From Argyresthia goedartella (Eukaryota; Arthropoda; Insecta; Lepidoptera; Argyresthiidae): a DNA stretch of 64,000 nucleotides. The stretch lies in assembly GCA_949825045.1 (NCBI GenBank), contig OX463812.1:4944661-5008660 (forward strand). The letters are read 5' to 3'. The position numbers were made by a program, and so were the translations under genes. Shown one piece after another: positions 1-9,643 of this stretch. Positions within the stretch are counted from its first letter, which is position 1, and each line of letters starts with the position of its first letter. The notes under the pieces are model-generated. The model was not told where the DNA came from and did not search any database. It was given only the letters and a program-made list of their open reading frames with translations.

Positions 1-345
1 ATTGGTGATGTTCACAGCCTGGTACGTGAACACGGGCTCCACGCTAGCATAAAGATGAAAACCCGATATGACCGGAAGTCTTATCAAGTGGGTTTTGAGG
101 AAGGTTCGTTGGTGTGGCTACATAACCCTATGCGACGAGTAGGAAAGTCCCCGAAACTATCTCTAAATTGGGCAGGGCTTTACAAGGTTGTCACCAAAAT
201 AAACGACGTCACGTATCGAATCCAGCGGAATCCTCGTAGTCCGAGCAAGATTGTTCATGTTGACCGGCTGGCCAGATACCACGGAAATAATGATGCTCGG
301 GACGAGCATGTCTTAGGAGGGGGTAGTGTTACGTCGGTAGGTTAG
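1..345 (+). CDS. Ty3/gypsy pol, integrase C-terminus (partial at window edge)
   Basis: The frame is open from the first base, so the true start lies left of the window; the first Met at 55 is internal. The 115 residues read as the C-terminal part of a Ty3/gypsy integrase. A 'YDRKSYQVGF' lead-in is followed by the SH3-like DNA-binding fold (VWLHNP, then LSLNWAGLYKVV, then VTYRIQRNP) and the closing 'IVHVDRLARYHG'. That last motif is the usual end of gypsy-group integrase. The stop (343-345) lies inside the 3' LTR, which is common in these elements. A purine tract (about 314-325) just before the LTR fits the polypurine tract that primes plus-strand DNA. Catalytic domains are outside the window, so activity cannot be judged. 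Confidence 0.85.
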   Translation: MGDVHSLVREHGLHASIKMKTRYDRKSYQVGFEEGSLVWLHNPMRRVGKSPKLSLNWAGLYKVVTKINDVTYRIQRNPRSPSKIVHVDRLARYHGNNDARDEHVLGGGSVTSVG

Positions 346-630
346 GTCAAAAAACTTTGAACGTCAATTTCAGTGCTGTAGAGGCGTTTTCAGCGGGCTG
401 AAAAGTCATTTCAGGCCCTTTCAGAAGTTACTCTATCACATATCTAAAGATCGAAATTTCACCCAAGTTGCCGTCGTTTTCAGGCGCCTGAAACATGTTT
501 TCAGTCCGTTTCAGGGCACCCTCTATCAGATGACGCCATAACCTGAAAACCCGTTTTCAGGCGTTTTCAGGACCCCTTATGGGCCTCTGAAGCACAAATC
601 GTTATATGGCGAAATATCCGGTAGGAATGA

Positions 631-737
631 CAGAGATAGCACTACTAGAAAGAGATAGCTATACTCGGAACATTCGAGAGGTGTGTGCCAGAGATAGCAC
701 TACTAGAAAGAGATAGCTATACTCGGAACATTCGAGA
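631..737 (+). repeat. Two 49-bp direct repeats inside the gypsy LTR U3
   Basis: Bases 631-679 and 689-737 are identical 49-mers separated by 9 bases. A degraded third copy seems to follow from about 745. Duplicated blocks upstream of an LTR TATA box are typical of enhancer amplification; the enhancer role is inference. Confidence 0.8.
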
Positions 738-868
738 TGGGAGTGTCAGAGAGAGTGCACCATTAGAGAGTGACATATATGGTCTCAAATGTTCTCGGCC
801 CGCTCGCTGGTCCTTACTAGAATATTCGCGATATGTGTGGACAATGTGTCCAGAGCGGCTCCGCGGGA

Positions 869-905
869 TATAAAAGGCGCCGACGGCCGGCGCGAGTTTA
901 GTTAC
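869..905 (+). promoter_or_regulatory. Core promoter of the gypsy LTR
   Basis: TATAAAA at 869-875 is followed by a TTTAGTTAC initiator-like sequence, with a likely start A near 900. That spacing, about 31 nt, is canonical for RNA polymerase II TATA promoters. It would drive the LTR's own transcript and could read into the LINE to the right. Confidence 0.55.
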
Positions 906-1106
906 ATTTTAACTGCAATCGAGTGCTAGTACAAGGATAATCGGAGAGAAAGACTCTTCGTGTGAATAGTGAGTGTGTTTTAATTAGTGGATTTTAAGTA
1001 CAGTTCGTGTGAATTGTAAGTGCGTAATTTGGGTAATAAAGTGAGTGTTTTATTTAGTGGATTAATTCGTGTTTTTCTATCAAATACGAACCCCACGCTC
1101 GTAACA

Positions 1107-1301
1107 ATATTAATACTTGGAGGAACCAATGACGCAAACCCATATAGATTCCAGTTTGGCCTACAATGCTGGATCAATGCGGCTAATAATACGAATGTGA
1201 TGGCCTGTGAGATTATGATGAAGAGAAACATGAGAATATATCATACATTGACATGGACTACGCAAACAGTTTCAGGACAACTCAGAGGAATATCAAAATA
1301 A
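1107..1301 (+). pseudogene. LINE ORF1 remnant with an SGNH-hydrolase-like block
   Basis: The frame resumes exactly at the LTR edge and reads ILILGGTNDANPYRFQFG, then a decayed stretch. A GGTND motif followed by a YRFQFGL-like stretch resembles the block that carries the conserved Asn in SGNH (GDSL esterase-like) domains found in ORF1 of some non-LTR retrotransposons. The 5' part of ORF1 must lie left of the inserted gypsy element, outside the window. It runs straight into the ORF2 region, so sequence between the two may have been lost. Family recognition is from memory of such motifs; no search was run. Confidence 0.45.
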
Positions 1302-2947
1302 AGTTATGTAGATTAGTGTTAAGACATATATTAAGTTTAGAATATAAGCAAAAATTTCAGGAATACCAAGATAAAATTAAATTATCAACAAACTCTGACA
1401 AAGCAACTCAAACAGATTCCGTTCATAAAAACACACAAGAAAAAGACAATAACATTTGTGATAAGTCAAATATAAATGATGAATGTCAGGATGCAAGGAA
1501 CGTAGTGAAGAGCTTTTCCGTGTTTAACAAAATATATGTAATGCATCAAAATATAAATGGACTTATATCGAAATCTGACGAGTTGATGGTACATCTAGAT
1601 GAAGTTAGTAGTGAAAATAAAGTCGATGTAATATGTGTAACAGAACACAATATGATACAGAATGACTCACATATACTCAATATAGCTAACTTTAAATTAG
1701 CGTCATGTTACTGTAGGAAAATGCGTAATGGTGGATCTTGCATACTGATAAAAAATAATATTGAATTCAGTGAGATAAAGAGCATTCAAAAACACAGTAT
1801 TCCAGATATTATTGAATGCTGTGGTGCAAAATTAATAGACCAAAAAGTTACCATAATATGTATCTATAGAGTACCAAAATATGATAATGAGTCATTTGAC
1901 ACATTTTTTCGTATACTGAATGTTATTCTTCATGATTTTTTATATGAGAAAAACAGTAGGATAATAGTCTGTGGAGATTTTAATATTGACTTACTTAGAA
2001 CAAATAAAAACAGTTTAAGATTTGAACAGTTAGCATTGATGTTTAACTTAAAAATAGAGATTAGGCACTCAACACGACCAGCAGGCCAAACATGTCTCGA
2101 CAACATACTTCACAACATTCGAGGATGTAGCAGCGAGGTTAAAGAATTATCTCTATCGGATCACTCTGCTCAGCTACTGCAATGCCCCGTTAATAAAAGC
2201 TACAGAATAAAGTACTGGTATATTCAAAAGGGGTACTACTGCCAAGAAAACATGATAAAATTTGCTGATTATCTAAATTCACTAACCTTCAGTCAAGTTT
2301 ACGAAGCAGAAGACCCGAAATATGCGTTCACTGAATTTTATTATATATTTACTTTACTATATAAATTATGTTTTCCTGTCATAAAAGTGAAAGTGTCTAT
2401 AACACGTAAACAAAAATGGATTTCGAAAGGAATCAGAGTATGCTGCAAACGCAAAAGAGAACTTCTTTGGAAGTATCGTAGACACCGCTCAGATGAAAAC
2501 AAAAATAAATATATTACATATTCAAATAAAGTAAAAAACATAATAAAACTGACTCAAAGATCGAAAAACAACTACAAAATTATGAATGCCGTAAATAAGT
2601 GTAAAGTAAGTTGGGATATAATAAAAAAGTCACAAACAAACAAACCTAAAGAATACATATGTAAAGTTTTGAGAGATAGTAAAATCATAACGGAACCAAC
2701 GGACATTGCAAACACATTCAATAATTTCTTTATAGATTTAACAAATAATAGTAATTTATATAATGAAAATACCTCTAATTTGACATCTAGTAACATAAAT
2801 AACTATAATATAATAAATAATTGCAATTCTATATTCCTAAAACCAATTACATCCGCTGAAATATCAAAAGTAATTATATCATTAAAAAATACTAACAGTA
2901 CGGGATATGACGACATTAACACAAAGGTAGTGAATGGTACTGAATAG
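1253..2947 (+). pseudogene. LINE ORF2, AP-endonuclease half (LINE-A)
   Basis: This 564-residue open frame carries an apurinic-endonuclease-like domain. It has MHQNINGL (Asn motif), VICVTEHN (catalytic Glu), IIVCGDFNID (Asp/Asn) and LSLSDHSAQLL (Ser-Asp-His) in the expected order. The domain nicks target DNA during target-primed reverse transcription. The frame goes on through a Lys-rich linker to the first RT block (PITSAEISKVIISLKNT) and ends at a TAG (2945-2947) followed by a frame change into the RT half. The residues look like the Jockey/CR1 superfamily (Daphne- or Crack-like); the clade is tentative. Base composition is much more AT-rich than the neighbouring BEL element. Confidence 0.8.
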
Positions 2948-2949
2948 GT

Positions 2950-4400
2950 AGTGTCATGCTTATAATCTCTCCAATACAGTGCCATATCATTAATATATGT
3001 ATGGGACATGGCCAGTTCCCTATTGAACTGAAAACTGCCGTAGTAAAACCGTTGTTTAAAAAAGAAGATAAACTTAATATCAATAACTATAGACCAGTAG
3101 CATTTCTACCTATCTTTGCAAAAATATTTGAAAAGATTATGTACAAGAACATATATACATATTTCGAAAAATACAAATGGTTTGCTGCTGAACAGAAAGG
3201 GTTTAGACAAAATAAAACAATTAACATGGCCATTTATGACTTTCTTCACAAAATTATATCAAATATAGACAAAAGAACTCCTGTGGTAGCTATGTACATG
3301 GATATGACCAAAGCATTTGACTTTGTGAATCATGAAATTCTTATAAACAAATTGTTATATTACGGAATAAGAGGAAATGCGCTAGACCTTGTAAAATCTT
3401 ACTTAGAAACAAGACAACAAATGACACAAATTGATAAAATATGTTTAAAAACTAAAATGGAAAAATCTTAGCTATCGGAACCCAGAGAAATAAGAGGTGG
3501 TGTGCCGCAGGGTAGCGTCATGGGACCCTTGCTGTTTTTGGCATATATTAACGACTTGCCTAAAGTAGTGCGACACCCCATGGTACTTTTTGCGGACGAC
3601 AGTACAGTTATTATCTCCTGTGACGACCCAAATGATCTTGTTAAGGAAATTGACGACACGATACATAAAATAATACAATGGCTCAATAGCAACAATTTAG
3701 TCATAAATATTGACAAAACAATAATAATGACATTCCATAATAATATAAAGACATCAAACTTTGACATCAACTATTAAGGTAAAGAAATTGAACAAACCCA
3801 GGTTTCAATGTTTTTGGGAATACATATAGACAACAATATGAAATGGACGACGCAGATAGTAGAAACATGCAATAAACTCAATAAATATTCTTATGTGCTG
3901 CACAAACTCTCAAAAATAGTATCAAAAGAAACTGTGGTATTAGCGTATAACGGATATGTAGGCTCTGTCTTGAGATTTGGCATAATATTTTGGGAAATGG
4001 GATAGGCAAAAATAAAGTTTTTATAGCGCAAAAAAGATGCATAAGAGCTATTTGTGGAATCCTACGCACTGACAGCTGTAAGCCTCACTTCAAACGACTT
4101 AATATTATGACAGTCCCTTCACTATACATCTATGAGGTAGCAATATTTGTCAAAACCAAAAGACAACTATTTATTAACATTTCTAGTAAACGTCACGAAA
4201 CAAAGATTACCATGCCTAGTCATAAAACAGCATTATATAAAAATAACATTCTCGGCATGGCACACATAATTTTTAATCACATGCCTGATAGTATACGTAG
4301 GTTAGACAATATAATACAAATTAAGCTAGAAATTCGCAACTTATTATTGAATAAAATGTACTACTCCATAAGAGAATATCTAGATGACACGACACTGTAA
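2950..4400 (+). pseudogene. LINE ORF2, reverse transcriptase half (LINE-A)
   Basis: RT blocks appear in order: [39 protein letters not shown] and the catalytic [10 protein letters not shown] (about 3586-3615). These are followed by thumb/C-terminal text (MFLGIHIDNNMKW, FIAQKRCIRAICG, IYEVAIFVKTK). The active-site Asp pair is intact, but the protein is not. There are in-frame stops at 3469-3471 and 3775-3777, and a frame change near 4005. The last open stretch ends at 4400. The true 3' end is separated from it by the BEL insertion at 4508 and reappears at 11977. Confidence 0.8.
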
Positions 4401-4508
4401 GTTTAATACACAATTGAATATTTGTATGCCATTGCGCCAAACATAGAGATACGATATTATAAATATTTAAGATCATTATACTATAACCTAAGTTTTACAA
4501 ATAAATAC
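4401..4508 (+). mobile_element. LINE-A 3' UTR, left of the BEL insertion
   Basis: AT-rich non-coding sequence after the last ORF2 stop. Its last five bases, AATAC (4504-4508), are one copy of the BEL target-site duplication. Confidence 0.65.
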
Positions 4509-5099
4509 TGTTTAATATTTATGCTTCGGAAACGCACCGGTTTTTGTTGCGCGAATCGATCGCGAGTAATCGGCACATCACTAGCGAAAACGGAACTAGC
4601 AGCTGTCACTCGTACCGGAACGAGATGTAAAATTGGAGGTTATCTTTAGTCTTCTCTCGTCGGTGAGAACAACATGGCTGCTCGGGCACCGTGGCATTGA
4701 TGGTATTTCGGTGTACCAATTACTATCACACAGGCATCGGGCCTGGTCGGAGTGTAAATCTACCACATCGTCGGGAAATGAGTAGATTCGCGTCAGCGGT
4801 CAAGTGATCCCTGTTGATTGGACAACGTCGTATCGGTAGCGGCGATTCCACATGACGGCAGGCAGGACGGCAGGCAGCACGCCGTCGGCAGCGCCAGGCA
4901 GCGACGATACTGGTTCGGTTCCATATCCTATCCCAAAACTGTCTCCTCTCCCGCATTCCTGTCTCGAATCGAGCTGCCACGATCTCCTGTCTACGGTGAC
5001 AAGGTCAGTAAAAAATTCATCACTTCTTTTCTCTCACGTGCGGGCAACAGCACACCCCCTTCAGATCCCACGCCGTTCGGTAGGCGTAGAAATTAAACA
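4509..5099 (+). repeat. 5' LTR of the BEL/Pao element
   Basis: TG...CA ends with 7-bp inverted termini; nearly identical to 11382-11971. Contains a GGCAGGCAGGAC-type short tandem run near 4857-4890. No clear TATA box was picked out. A TGG at about 5103, three bases after the LTR, may begin the primer-binding site; the tRNA is not assigned. Confidence 0.93.
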
Positions 5100-5787
5100 T
5101 TTTGGTAGTAGGAGCGCGGTTTCCTAGTGGGAAATCATCGATTCACGGTTGTAGGGCTGTCTTTGCCACATTGTAGTTGGGAGAAAAGAATATCTCAGAT
5201 TGGCTCAAGTCGGCAATGAGTCTGTGGTCGGTATACCACGATTAAAGTTCATTTTCGGTAAGTGAAAGTATAAGTGCCAATTTAGTTAACAGTTGTTATA
5301 AATTTGTAGTCGGAAACTACTGTTGTTGCGCATAAAAGATTGAACAGTCATTCTGCGAGGTAACTAGATTGTATTACTGCGGTAGAACGTCGGGTACTAT
5401 AGTCCTACAGTGTTATTTCGGTTTACACAGCAGGGTCGGGCTATTTAAGGGGTATTAAGCTGATTTTGCTGACCTCAAAGGAAGTGTGGTTCATATCGGA
5501 GGGGCCACTGCTAGAAAAATAGTTTTTTTATAATAACCTTTTGTGTGTTATTTGTATTGCACCACATGGTGGCATTCTCTAATTGATTTAGAGTGTATAT
5601 TATAAGGTGCATGTCCACAGGGCGACCATATTAAATATTGTTCAGGATTTAATTGTTTTAGTAGTTGCCTTGGTTTTTACAACTTAGTTTTAATTTCTGT
5701 GCCCAGCGCTGACGGGCAAGTGCAGGTATCTGGCTGTGCTTAGTTCGGTAGTGAAGCATAGGACCAGGAACAATTAAATCGGTAACC
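5100..5787 (+). other. BEL/Pao 5' leader, non-coding
   Basis: The 688 bases between the 5' LTR and gag hold no credible ORF. This is the usual place for the primer-binding site and packaging signals. Nothing specific beyond the TGG after the LTR was identified. Confidence 0.6.
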
Positions 5788-6699
5788 ATGGCACCTTCGC
5801 CCTTGACGGTACTGCGATATGGTGTCCGCGAGGAGATGAGATGGCTCGCCCATACTCACAAGTATGTGGAGCGACCCGACATGGACGATGTCCTGCTCAA
5901 GCGTGTGGAGGACGCAATGACACGCGTCGGGAAGGTGTGTCGGCTGGCTGCGGAGGCTGAAGCCCTCGGGCTTACGGATGAGGCCTCAGTGGCTGCAGTG
6001 AAGCAGCTCTGCGCGGATGCTGACCAAGCGATGGAGTGCTTGGGCGACATCGAGCGTCGCGCCGAAAAAATTAAGCGGTCGCGTCGGGATGACCGCGGGG
6101 AGGGTAGCGGAGACCCGCCCCCTAAGGGTGTTGTTGGACGGCTGCCACACCTGGAGATTCCGGCCTTCGGTGGGGCAATTGATGAGTGGCCGGCATTCAT
6201 CAATTTATTCGATAGCCTGGTCCACGGTCGGGACGACCTAGACAGCGCCTACAAGTTGGCCCAACTATTGATGGCATTGCGGGGTGAACCAAAGGAGTTG
6301 GTCGGTCACCTAACGGTTACGGCGGGCAATTATGAGATTGCCCGGGTCATATTGTTTGACCGCTACCAACACAAACGGCGGTTGGTTGATGCGCAGCTGG
6401 GGAAGCTGTTCAGCATCCCAAGAGTAACCCGGGATGTTGACATCCGGGTACAGGTGCTCAACCCTGTGATGGTGGCCACTAAGGCCCTTCAGAATCTTGG
6501 TCTGCCGGTAGACCAATGGTCATATATCGTATTATATATGGTTTTGTCACGGTTGCCTGCAGCTGTTCAATGTCGGTTTGAACAGCTCCATGGGGGCAGT
6601 AGCTCGGAACTGCCCTCGCTCGTCCAATTAACGGATTTTTTAGAGGGTGAATGCAGGCGATGCGACACATTGGATTCGAAGGCCAGTGTGCAGCGATAA
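5788..6699 (+). CDS. gag: BEL/Pao gag, capsid part (303 aa before a stop)
   Basis: This is the first long frame after the leader, starting at a Met with a purine at -3 (accATGG). The N-terminal third is helical and charged. A BEL-type capsid follows, with LPHLEIPAFGGAIDEWPAFINLFDSL (about residues 118-145) and YKLAQLLMALRGEP further on; this 'L(P)xFxGxxxEWxxFxxxF' signature is typical of Pao/BEL gag. Gag would form the particle that packages the RNA. A TAA (6697-6699) interrupts it, and the same frame reopens nine bases later with the zinc knuckles, so the stop is probably a mutation in one longer gag. Confidence 0.85.
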   Translation: MAPSPLTVLRYGVREEMRWLAHTHKYVERPDMDDVLLKRVEDAMTRVGKVCRLAAEAEALGLTDEASVAAVKQLCADADQAMECLGDIERRAEKIKRSRRDDRGEGSGDPPPKGVVGRLPHLEIPAFGGAIDEWPAFINLFDSLVHGRDDLDSAYKLAQLLMALRGEPKELVGHLTVTAGNYEIARVILFDRYQHKRRLVDAQLGKLFSIPRVTRDVDIRVQVLNPVMVATKALQNLGLPVDQWSYIVLYMVLSRLPAAVQCRFEQLHGGSSSELPSLVQLTDFLEGECRRCDTLDSKASVQR

Positions 6700-6708
6700 C
6701 CCGCGCGG

Positions 6709-7602
6709 ATGCGGGAGGGGCCGCGCCCCCCACCCCCACGGGGGAGTGGTCGGTCAAAACAATTTGGCGTTTTGAGTGCCGCGCCGTTGGGTGACGGCTG
6801 TGCGCACTGCGACAGTGCCGGTCATGAAGTGACCAGTTGCGCCAACTTTAAGGCGCTCGGTGTGGCTGCCCGCAGGAAGGTGGTCTTCCGCCACCGATTG
6901 TGTTTCGGTTGTTTGGGGCCGCACCCGCTGAGCGAGTGCTCACGGGCGTCCCCCTGTGAGTGCTGCGGTGGCAATCACCACATCATGTTGTGCCTGAACC
7001 GGTCAGGCCCATCGGACGGTCACCAAGGCCGGACTCAGGTTGGTCGGTCACAGGGCCCAACCAGGGCCGGACGCAGTCCCCCTCCGGGCAACGGGAGTCA
7101 CCAACGGGAAGACTGGAGGACCCGCGGACGGGACCCCCCCCGAGGGGACGGGGGAAGCGCGGGGGGAAACAGGCGGGATAGCCGGGGTTCGGTCGCCGCT
7201 GTACAGGGTCAGCGAGGACTTCGGGCCGCTGGCTCACCGCGTGTTACGGGCGGGTGTCAGATGGCACCTATGAGTGGCGCGAAGGCTGGGAGCCCACCAC
7301 CTTCTGCGCCACCCTGCCCGTCGCTCTGGGAGGCGAACAGGGAGGCGAACGGTCGGATGTCGCCACCATTCCCAGAGCGCCCCAGGTTGGATCCGCTCTC
7401 CCCCCTCCATCCACGGTGGCCACCGGGCACACCGTACACAGTCCGGTATGGTCGGGTACCGGGACAACGAGGGGCCTATTATGCGGGTTGGGACCCCCTG
7501 ATGTACATACGGTCTGATATGCCACCGGTGGCATATCAGCAGCCGAGTTACCAGGCCGACGGGGGTCCCAGCGGGTTCGGATCCCGCGGAGGTTCCCGCT
7601 AG
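6709..7602 (+). CDS. BEL/Pao gag, zinc-knuckle and linker part
   Basis: In the same frame as the capsid part. Three Cys/His knuckles are visible near the N-terminus: CAHCDSAGHEVTSC, then CFGCLGPHPLSEC, then CECCGGNHHIMLC. These bind RNA and are typical of BEL/Pao gag. The rest is a Pro/Gly/Arg-rich, probably disordered linker coded by GC-rich DNA (which makes many meaningless shadow ORFs on both strands). A TAG at 7600-7602 separates it from protease-RT in the same frame. It could be another mutation or a natural readthrough stop; most BEL elements use a single gag-pol frame, so mutation is more likely. Confidence 0.8.
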   Translation: MREGPRPPPPRGSGRSKQFGVLSAAPLGDGCAHCDSAGHEVTSCANFKALGVAARRKVVFRHRLCFGCLGPHPLSECSRASPCECCGGNHHIMLCLNRSGPSDGHQGRTQVGRSQGPTRAGRSPPPGNGSHQREDWRTRGRDPPRGDGGSAGGNRRDSRGSVAAVQGQRGLRAAGSPRVTGGCQMAPMSGAKAGSPPPSAPPCPSLWEANREANGRMSPPFPERPRLDPLSPLHPRWPPGTPYTVRYGRVPGQRGAYYAGWDPLMYIRSDMPPVAYQQPSYQADGGPSGFGSRGGSR

Positions 7603-7647
7603 GGACACGCCGCCCACTTACAGGGTGCCGCCACTCCACAGACGGTC

Positions 7648-9393
7648 ATGCTCCCCACCGCCTCGGTGATAGCGTGGAGTTCGGACGGCAATTCATGTGT
7701 GGCACGAGCACTTTTGGACTTGGGGGCCCAGGGGTGCTTAGTCTCGTGCAACCTTGTAAGACGGTTAGGCATTTCGGTAAGGAAGTATCCACATTCCCTT
7801 CGGGGAATTGGGAACACGGAAGTCGGTTCCGTTAAGGGAGTTTGTCGGATTACTCTCTCGTCACGGGTGGATTCATCGGTGAATCTGACGGTCACGGCAT
7901 TAGTCATGCCTAATGTGATGGGCTCACACCCTCACGTACGGTTGTCGCCCTCGGTGCGACAGTTGGTCGCTGGGTTGTCACTGGCTGACCCGGAGTTCGA
8001 CATTCCGGGCCCAGTAGACATTTTATTGGGTGTCGATGCCTTAGGATACCTGTTAGTGCCAGGTGTCCACGTGTTGCAGGCGACTGGTCTGGTTTCGGTC
8101 AACACCAGACTGGGCCATGCGGTAATGGGTCCGGTCATGCCGGCTGCCCCACGCCTAGCGACTCGTAGTCCCTTATTCGGTTCTGTACTCTCGGAGGTGA
8201 TACAGAAGTTTTGGGAGGTGGAGGAACCACCTACGGTACGCCGGTTGGACCCGGTTGAAGAAGAGTGTGAACAGTTTTATCGGAACAATACTGGTCGCCT
8301 TCGGTCAGGTCGATTTCTCAAACGTCTTCCATTTCGGAGTGATCGCCCACCGCTGGGCAGTTCACACCATGCAGCCGAGACGCGGCTTCTGTCGATTGAA
8401 CGACGCATGAAGCGTGACGGGATTTTCCGGCGGAAGTACGTCGACTTCATGCGGGAATACGAGTCGCTCGGCCACATGTCGGTTTCGGGTATCGACTGGA
8501 AGCGTGAAGACAACTGCTTCCTGCCCCATCACGCGGTCTTGAGGACCCCGGAGGGCAAAATACGGGTAGTGTTTGATGGATCGGCATCAACATCTAACGG
8601 CATGAACCTGAACCAATGTTTGCATTCAGTGCCGAAGTTGAACCATGACATTGCGGATGTTATCACACGGTTCCGTCGACACAATGTTGTGTTTGTAGCT
8701 GACATCCGGATGATGTTTAGACAGACGGTCATTCACCCTGACGATAGACGGTATCAGCTGATACTGTGGCGAGAGAGCCCAGATCAGCCCATCAGGGTGT
8801 ACGAGCTGAACACCAACACGTACGGGCTACGGTTTAGTCCTTATTTGGCGATTCGCACTCTGCGGGAGTTAGCGGATCGAGAACGGTTAAATTTCCCTAG
8901 CGGAGCAGCGATCCTGGAGCAGGACCTCTACGTGGACGATATCTGTACCGGTGCAGATTCCGTGGAGGAGGCGCTCGCTCGACGGGACGAGCTAGTTGAG
9001 CTCTTACGGGGTGGAGGTTACGAGCTCCGGAAATGGATGTCGAACTCTCCAGAGTTACTGACTGGTCTTCCGGATGACTACCAGCAGGACCCCCACATTT
9101 TTGAAAATTTGGAAAATCCAAATATGTTGTCGGTATTAGGCGTCCAGTACCAGCCGGTGTCAGACATGTTTTCGTATCGGATCGAGTTGGACTCCCCGAA
9201 GGTCTGGACGAAACGGAACGTCCTTTCAACGGTGGCTAGGACATTTGATCCAAACGGGTGGATCACCCCGGTAACATTTCAGCTCAAGTGTTTTATGGTT
9301 TTCCGAGGCATCGCATGGGTTTTGCGATGCCTCGGAGAAGGGCTACGGAGCTGCGGTGTATCTGCGTACGGTCAACTCCTCGGGGGAGGTTGA
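7648..9393 (+). CDS. pol: BEL/Pao pol, protease and reverse transcriptase
   Basis: The aspartic protease is marked by RALLDLGAQGCLVS (the Asp in 'LDxGAQ') near residues 20-33, with PVDILLGVDAL further on as its second motif. RT follows. IRVVFDGSAST and MNLNQCLHSVPKL open it, then VFVADIRMMFRQ (first catalytic Asp) and DLYVDDICTG (catalytic YVDD). The connection begins with RTFDPNGWITPVTFQLKCFM, where the frame goes astray. From about 9300 the residues no longer match, and RNase H restarts in another frame at about 9314. Roughly 70-100 residues of connection are therefore deleted. The first Met is only where the frame reopens after the TAG at 7602; protease text may begin a few residues earlier. 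Confidence 0.88.
   Translation: MLPTASVIAWSSDGNSCVARALLDLGAQGCLVSCNLVRRLGISVRKYPHSLRGIGNTEVGSVKGVCRITLSSRVDSSVNLTVTALVMPNVMGSHPHVRLSPSVRQLVAGLSLADPEFDIPGPVDILLGVDALGYLLVPGVHVLQATGLVSVNTRLGHAVMGPVMPAAPRLATRSPLFGSVLSEVIQKFWEVEEPPTVRRLDPVEEECEQFYRNNTGRLRSGRFLKRLPFRSDRPPLGSSHHAAETRLLSIERRMKRDGIFRRKYVDFMREYESLGHMSVSGIDWKREDNCFLPHHAVLRTPEGKIRVVFDGSASTSNGMNLNQCLHSVPKLNHDIADVITRFRRHNVVFVADIRMMFRQTVIHPDDRRYQLILWRESPDQPIRVYELNTNTYGLRFSPYLAIRTLRELADRERLNFPSGAAILEQDLYVDDICTGADSVEEALARRDELVELLRGGGYELRKWMSNSPELLTGLPDDYQQDPHIFENLENPNMLSVLGVQYQPVSDMFSYRIELDSPKVWTKRNVLSTVARTFDPNGWITPVTFQLKCFMVFRGIAWVLRCLGEGLRSCGVSAYGQLLGGG
9303..9335. repeat. 13-bp perfect hairpin at the RT/RNase H deletion point
   Basis: CCGAGGCATCGCA (9303-9315) and its exact reverse complement (9323-9335) are separated by 7 bases. 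The pair lies exactly where the pol connection domain is missing, suggesting the deletion created or used it. Confidence 0.75.
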
Positions 9394-9643
9394 TGTGCGG
9401 TTGGTCATGGCCAAGAGCAAGGTTGCGCCGTTGCGCACTCGCCTGACCATTCCCAAGTTAGAGCTTTCGGGAGCGGCTCTCCTGACTCGTCTGCTCAACC
9501 ACACGATGACGGATCTTCGTGGGTCAATAGCGTTGGAAGATACGGTCTACGCTTGGACGGACAGCCAGATCGTGTTATGCTGGCTGAAGGCTTCAGTTCA
9601 CAAGCTGGAGATTTTTGTGGCGATCGGGTTTCGCAGATTTTGA
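9314..9643 (+). pseudogene. BEL/Pao RNase H domain, frameshifted
   Basis: HGFCDASEKGYGAAVYLR (first catalytic Asp) opens the RNase H fold. KSKVAPLRTRLTIPKLELSG and TVYAWTDSQIVLCWLK (further catalytic Asp region) follow in order. The domain degrades the RNA strand of the hybrid. Its frame ends at a TGA (9641-9643) after a one-base shift near 9620; the true continuation (RVSQILTSEVPLIW) is in the next frame and merges with the integrase ORF. The N-terminal junction with RT is a deletion. Confidence 0.8.

Larger units (their letters stand above)
327..1106 (+). mobile_element. 3' LTR of the Ty3/gypsy element (780 bp)
   Basis: The stretch starts TGTTACG and ends CGTAACA, perfect 7-bp inverted termini with TG...CA ends, and is preceded by a purine tract. 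It holds a TATA box and initiator, and an AATAAA at about 1035-1040 downstream of the presumed start. The left part is rich in TTTCAGG/CCTGAAA motifs (about 380-590). The base after the LTR (1107) resumes an unrelated LINE frame, which fixes the right boundary. The 5' LTR is outside the window, so the target duplication cannot be checked. Confidence 0.8.

Noticed and set aside
6960..7639. Many overlapping open frames of 60-127 residues on both strands
   Set aside because: Shadows of the GC-rich Pro/Gly/Arg linker of BEL gag; no motifs.
9553..9619. Met at 9553 as integrase start
   Set aside because: The first 22 codons are out-of-frame RNase H sequence; real text begins after the frameshift near 9620.
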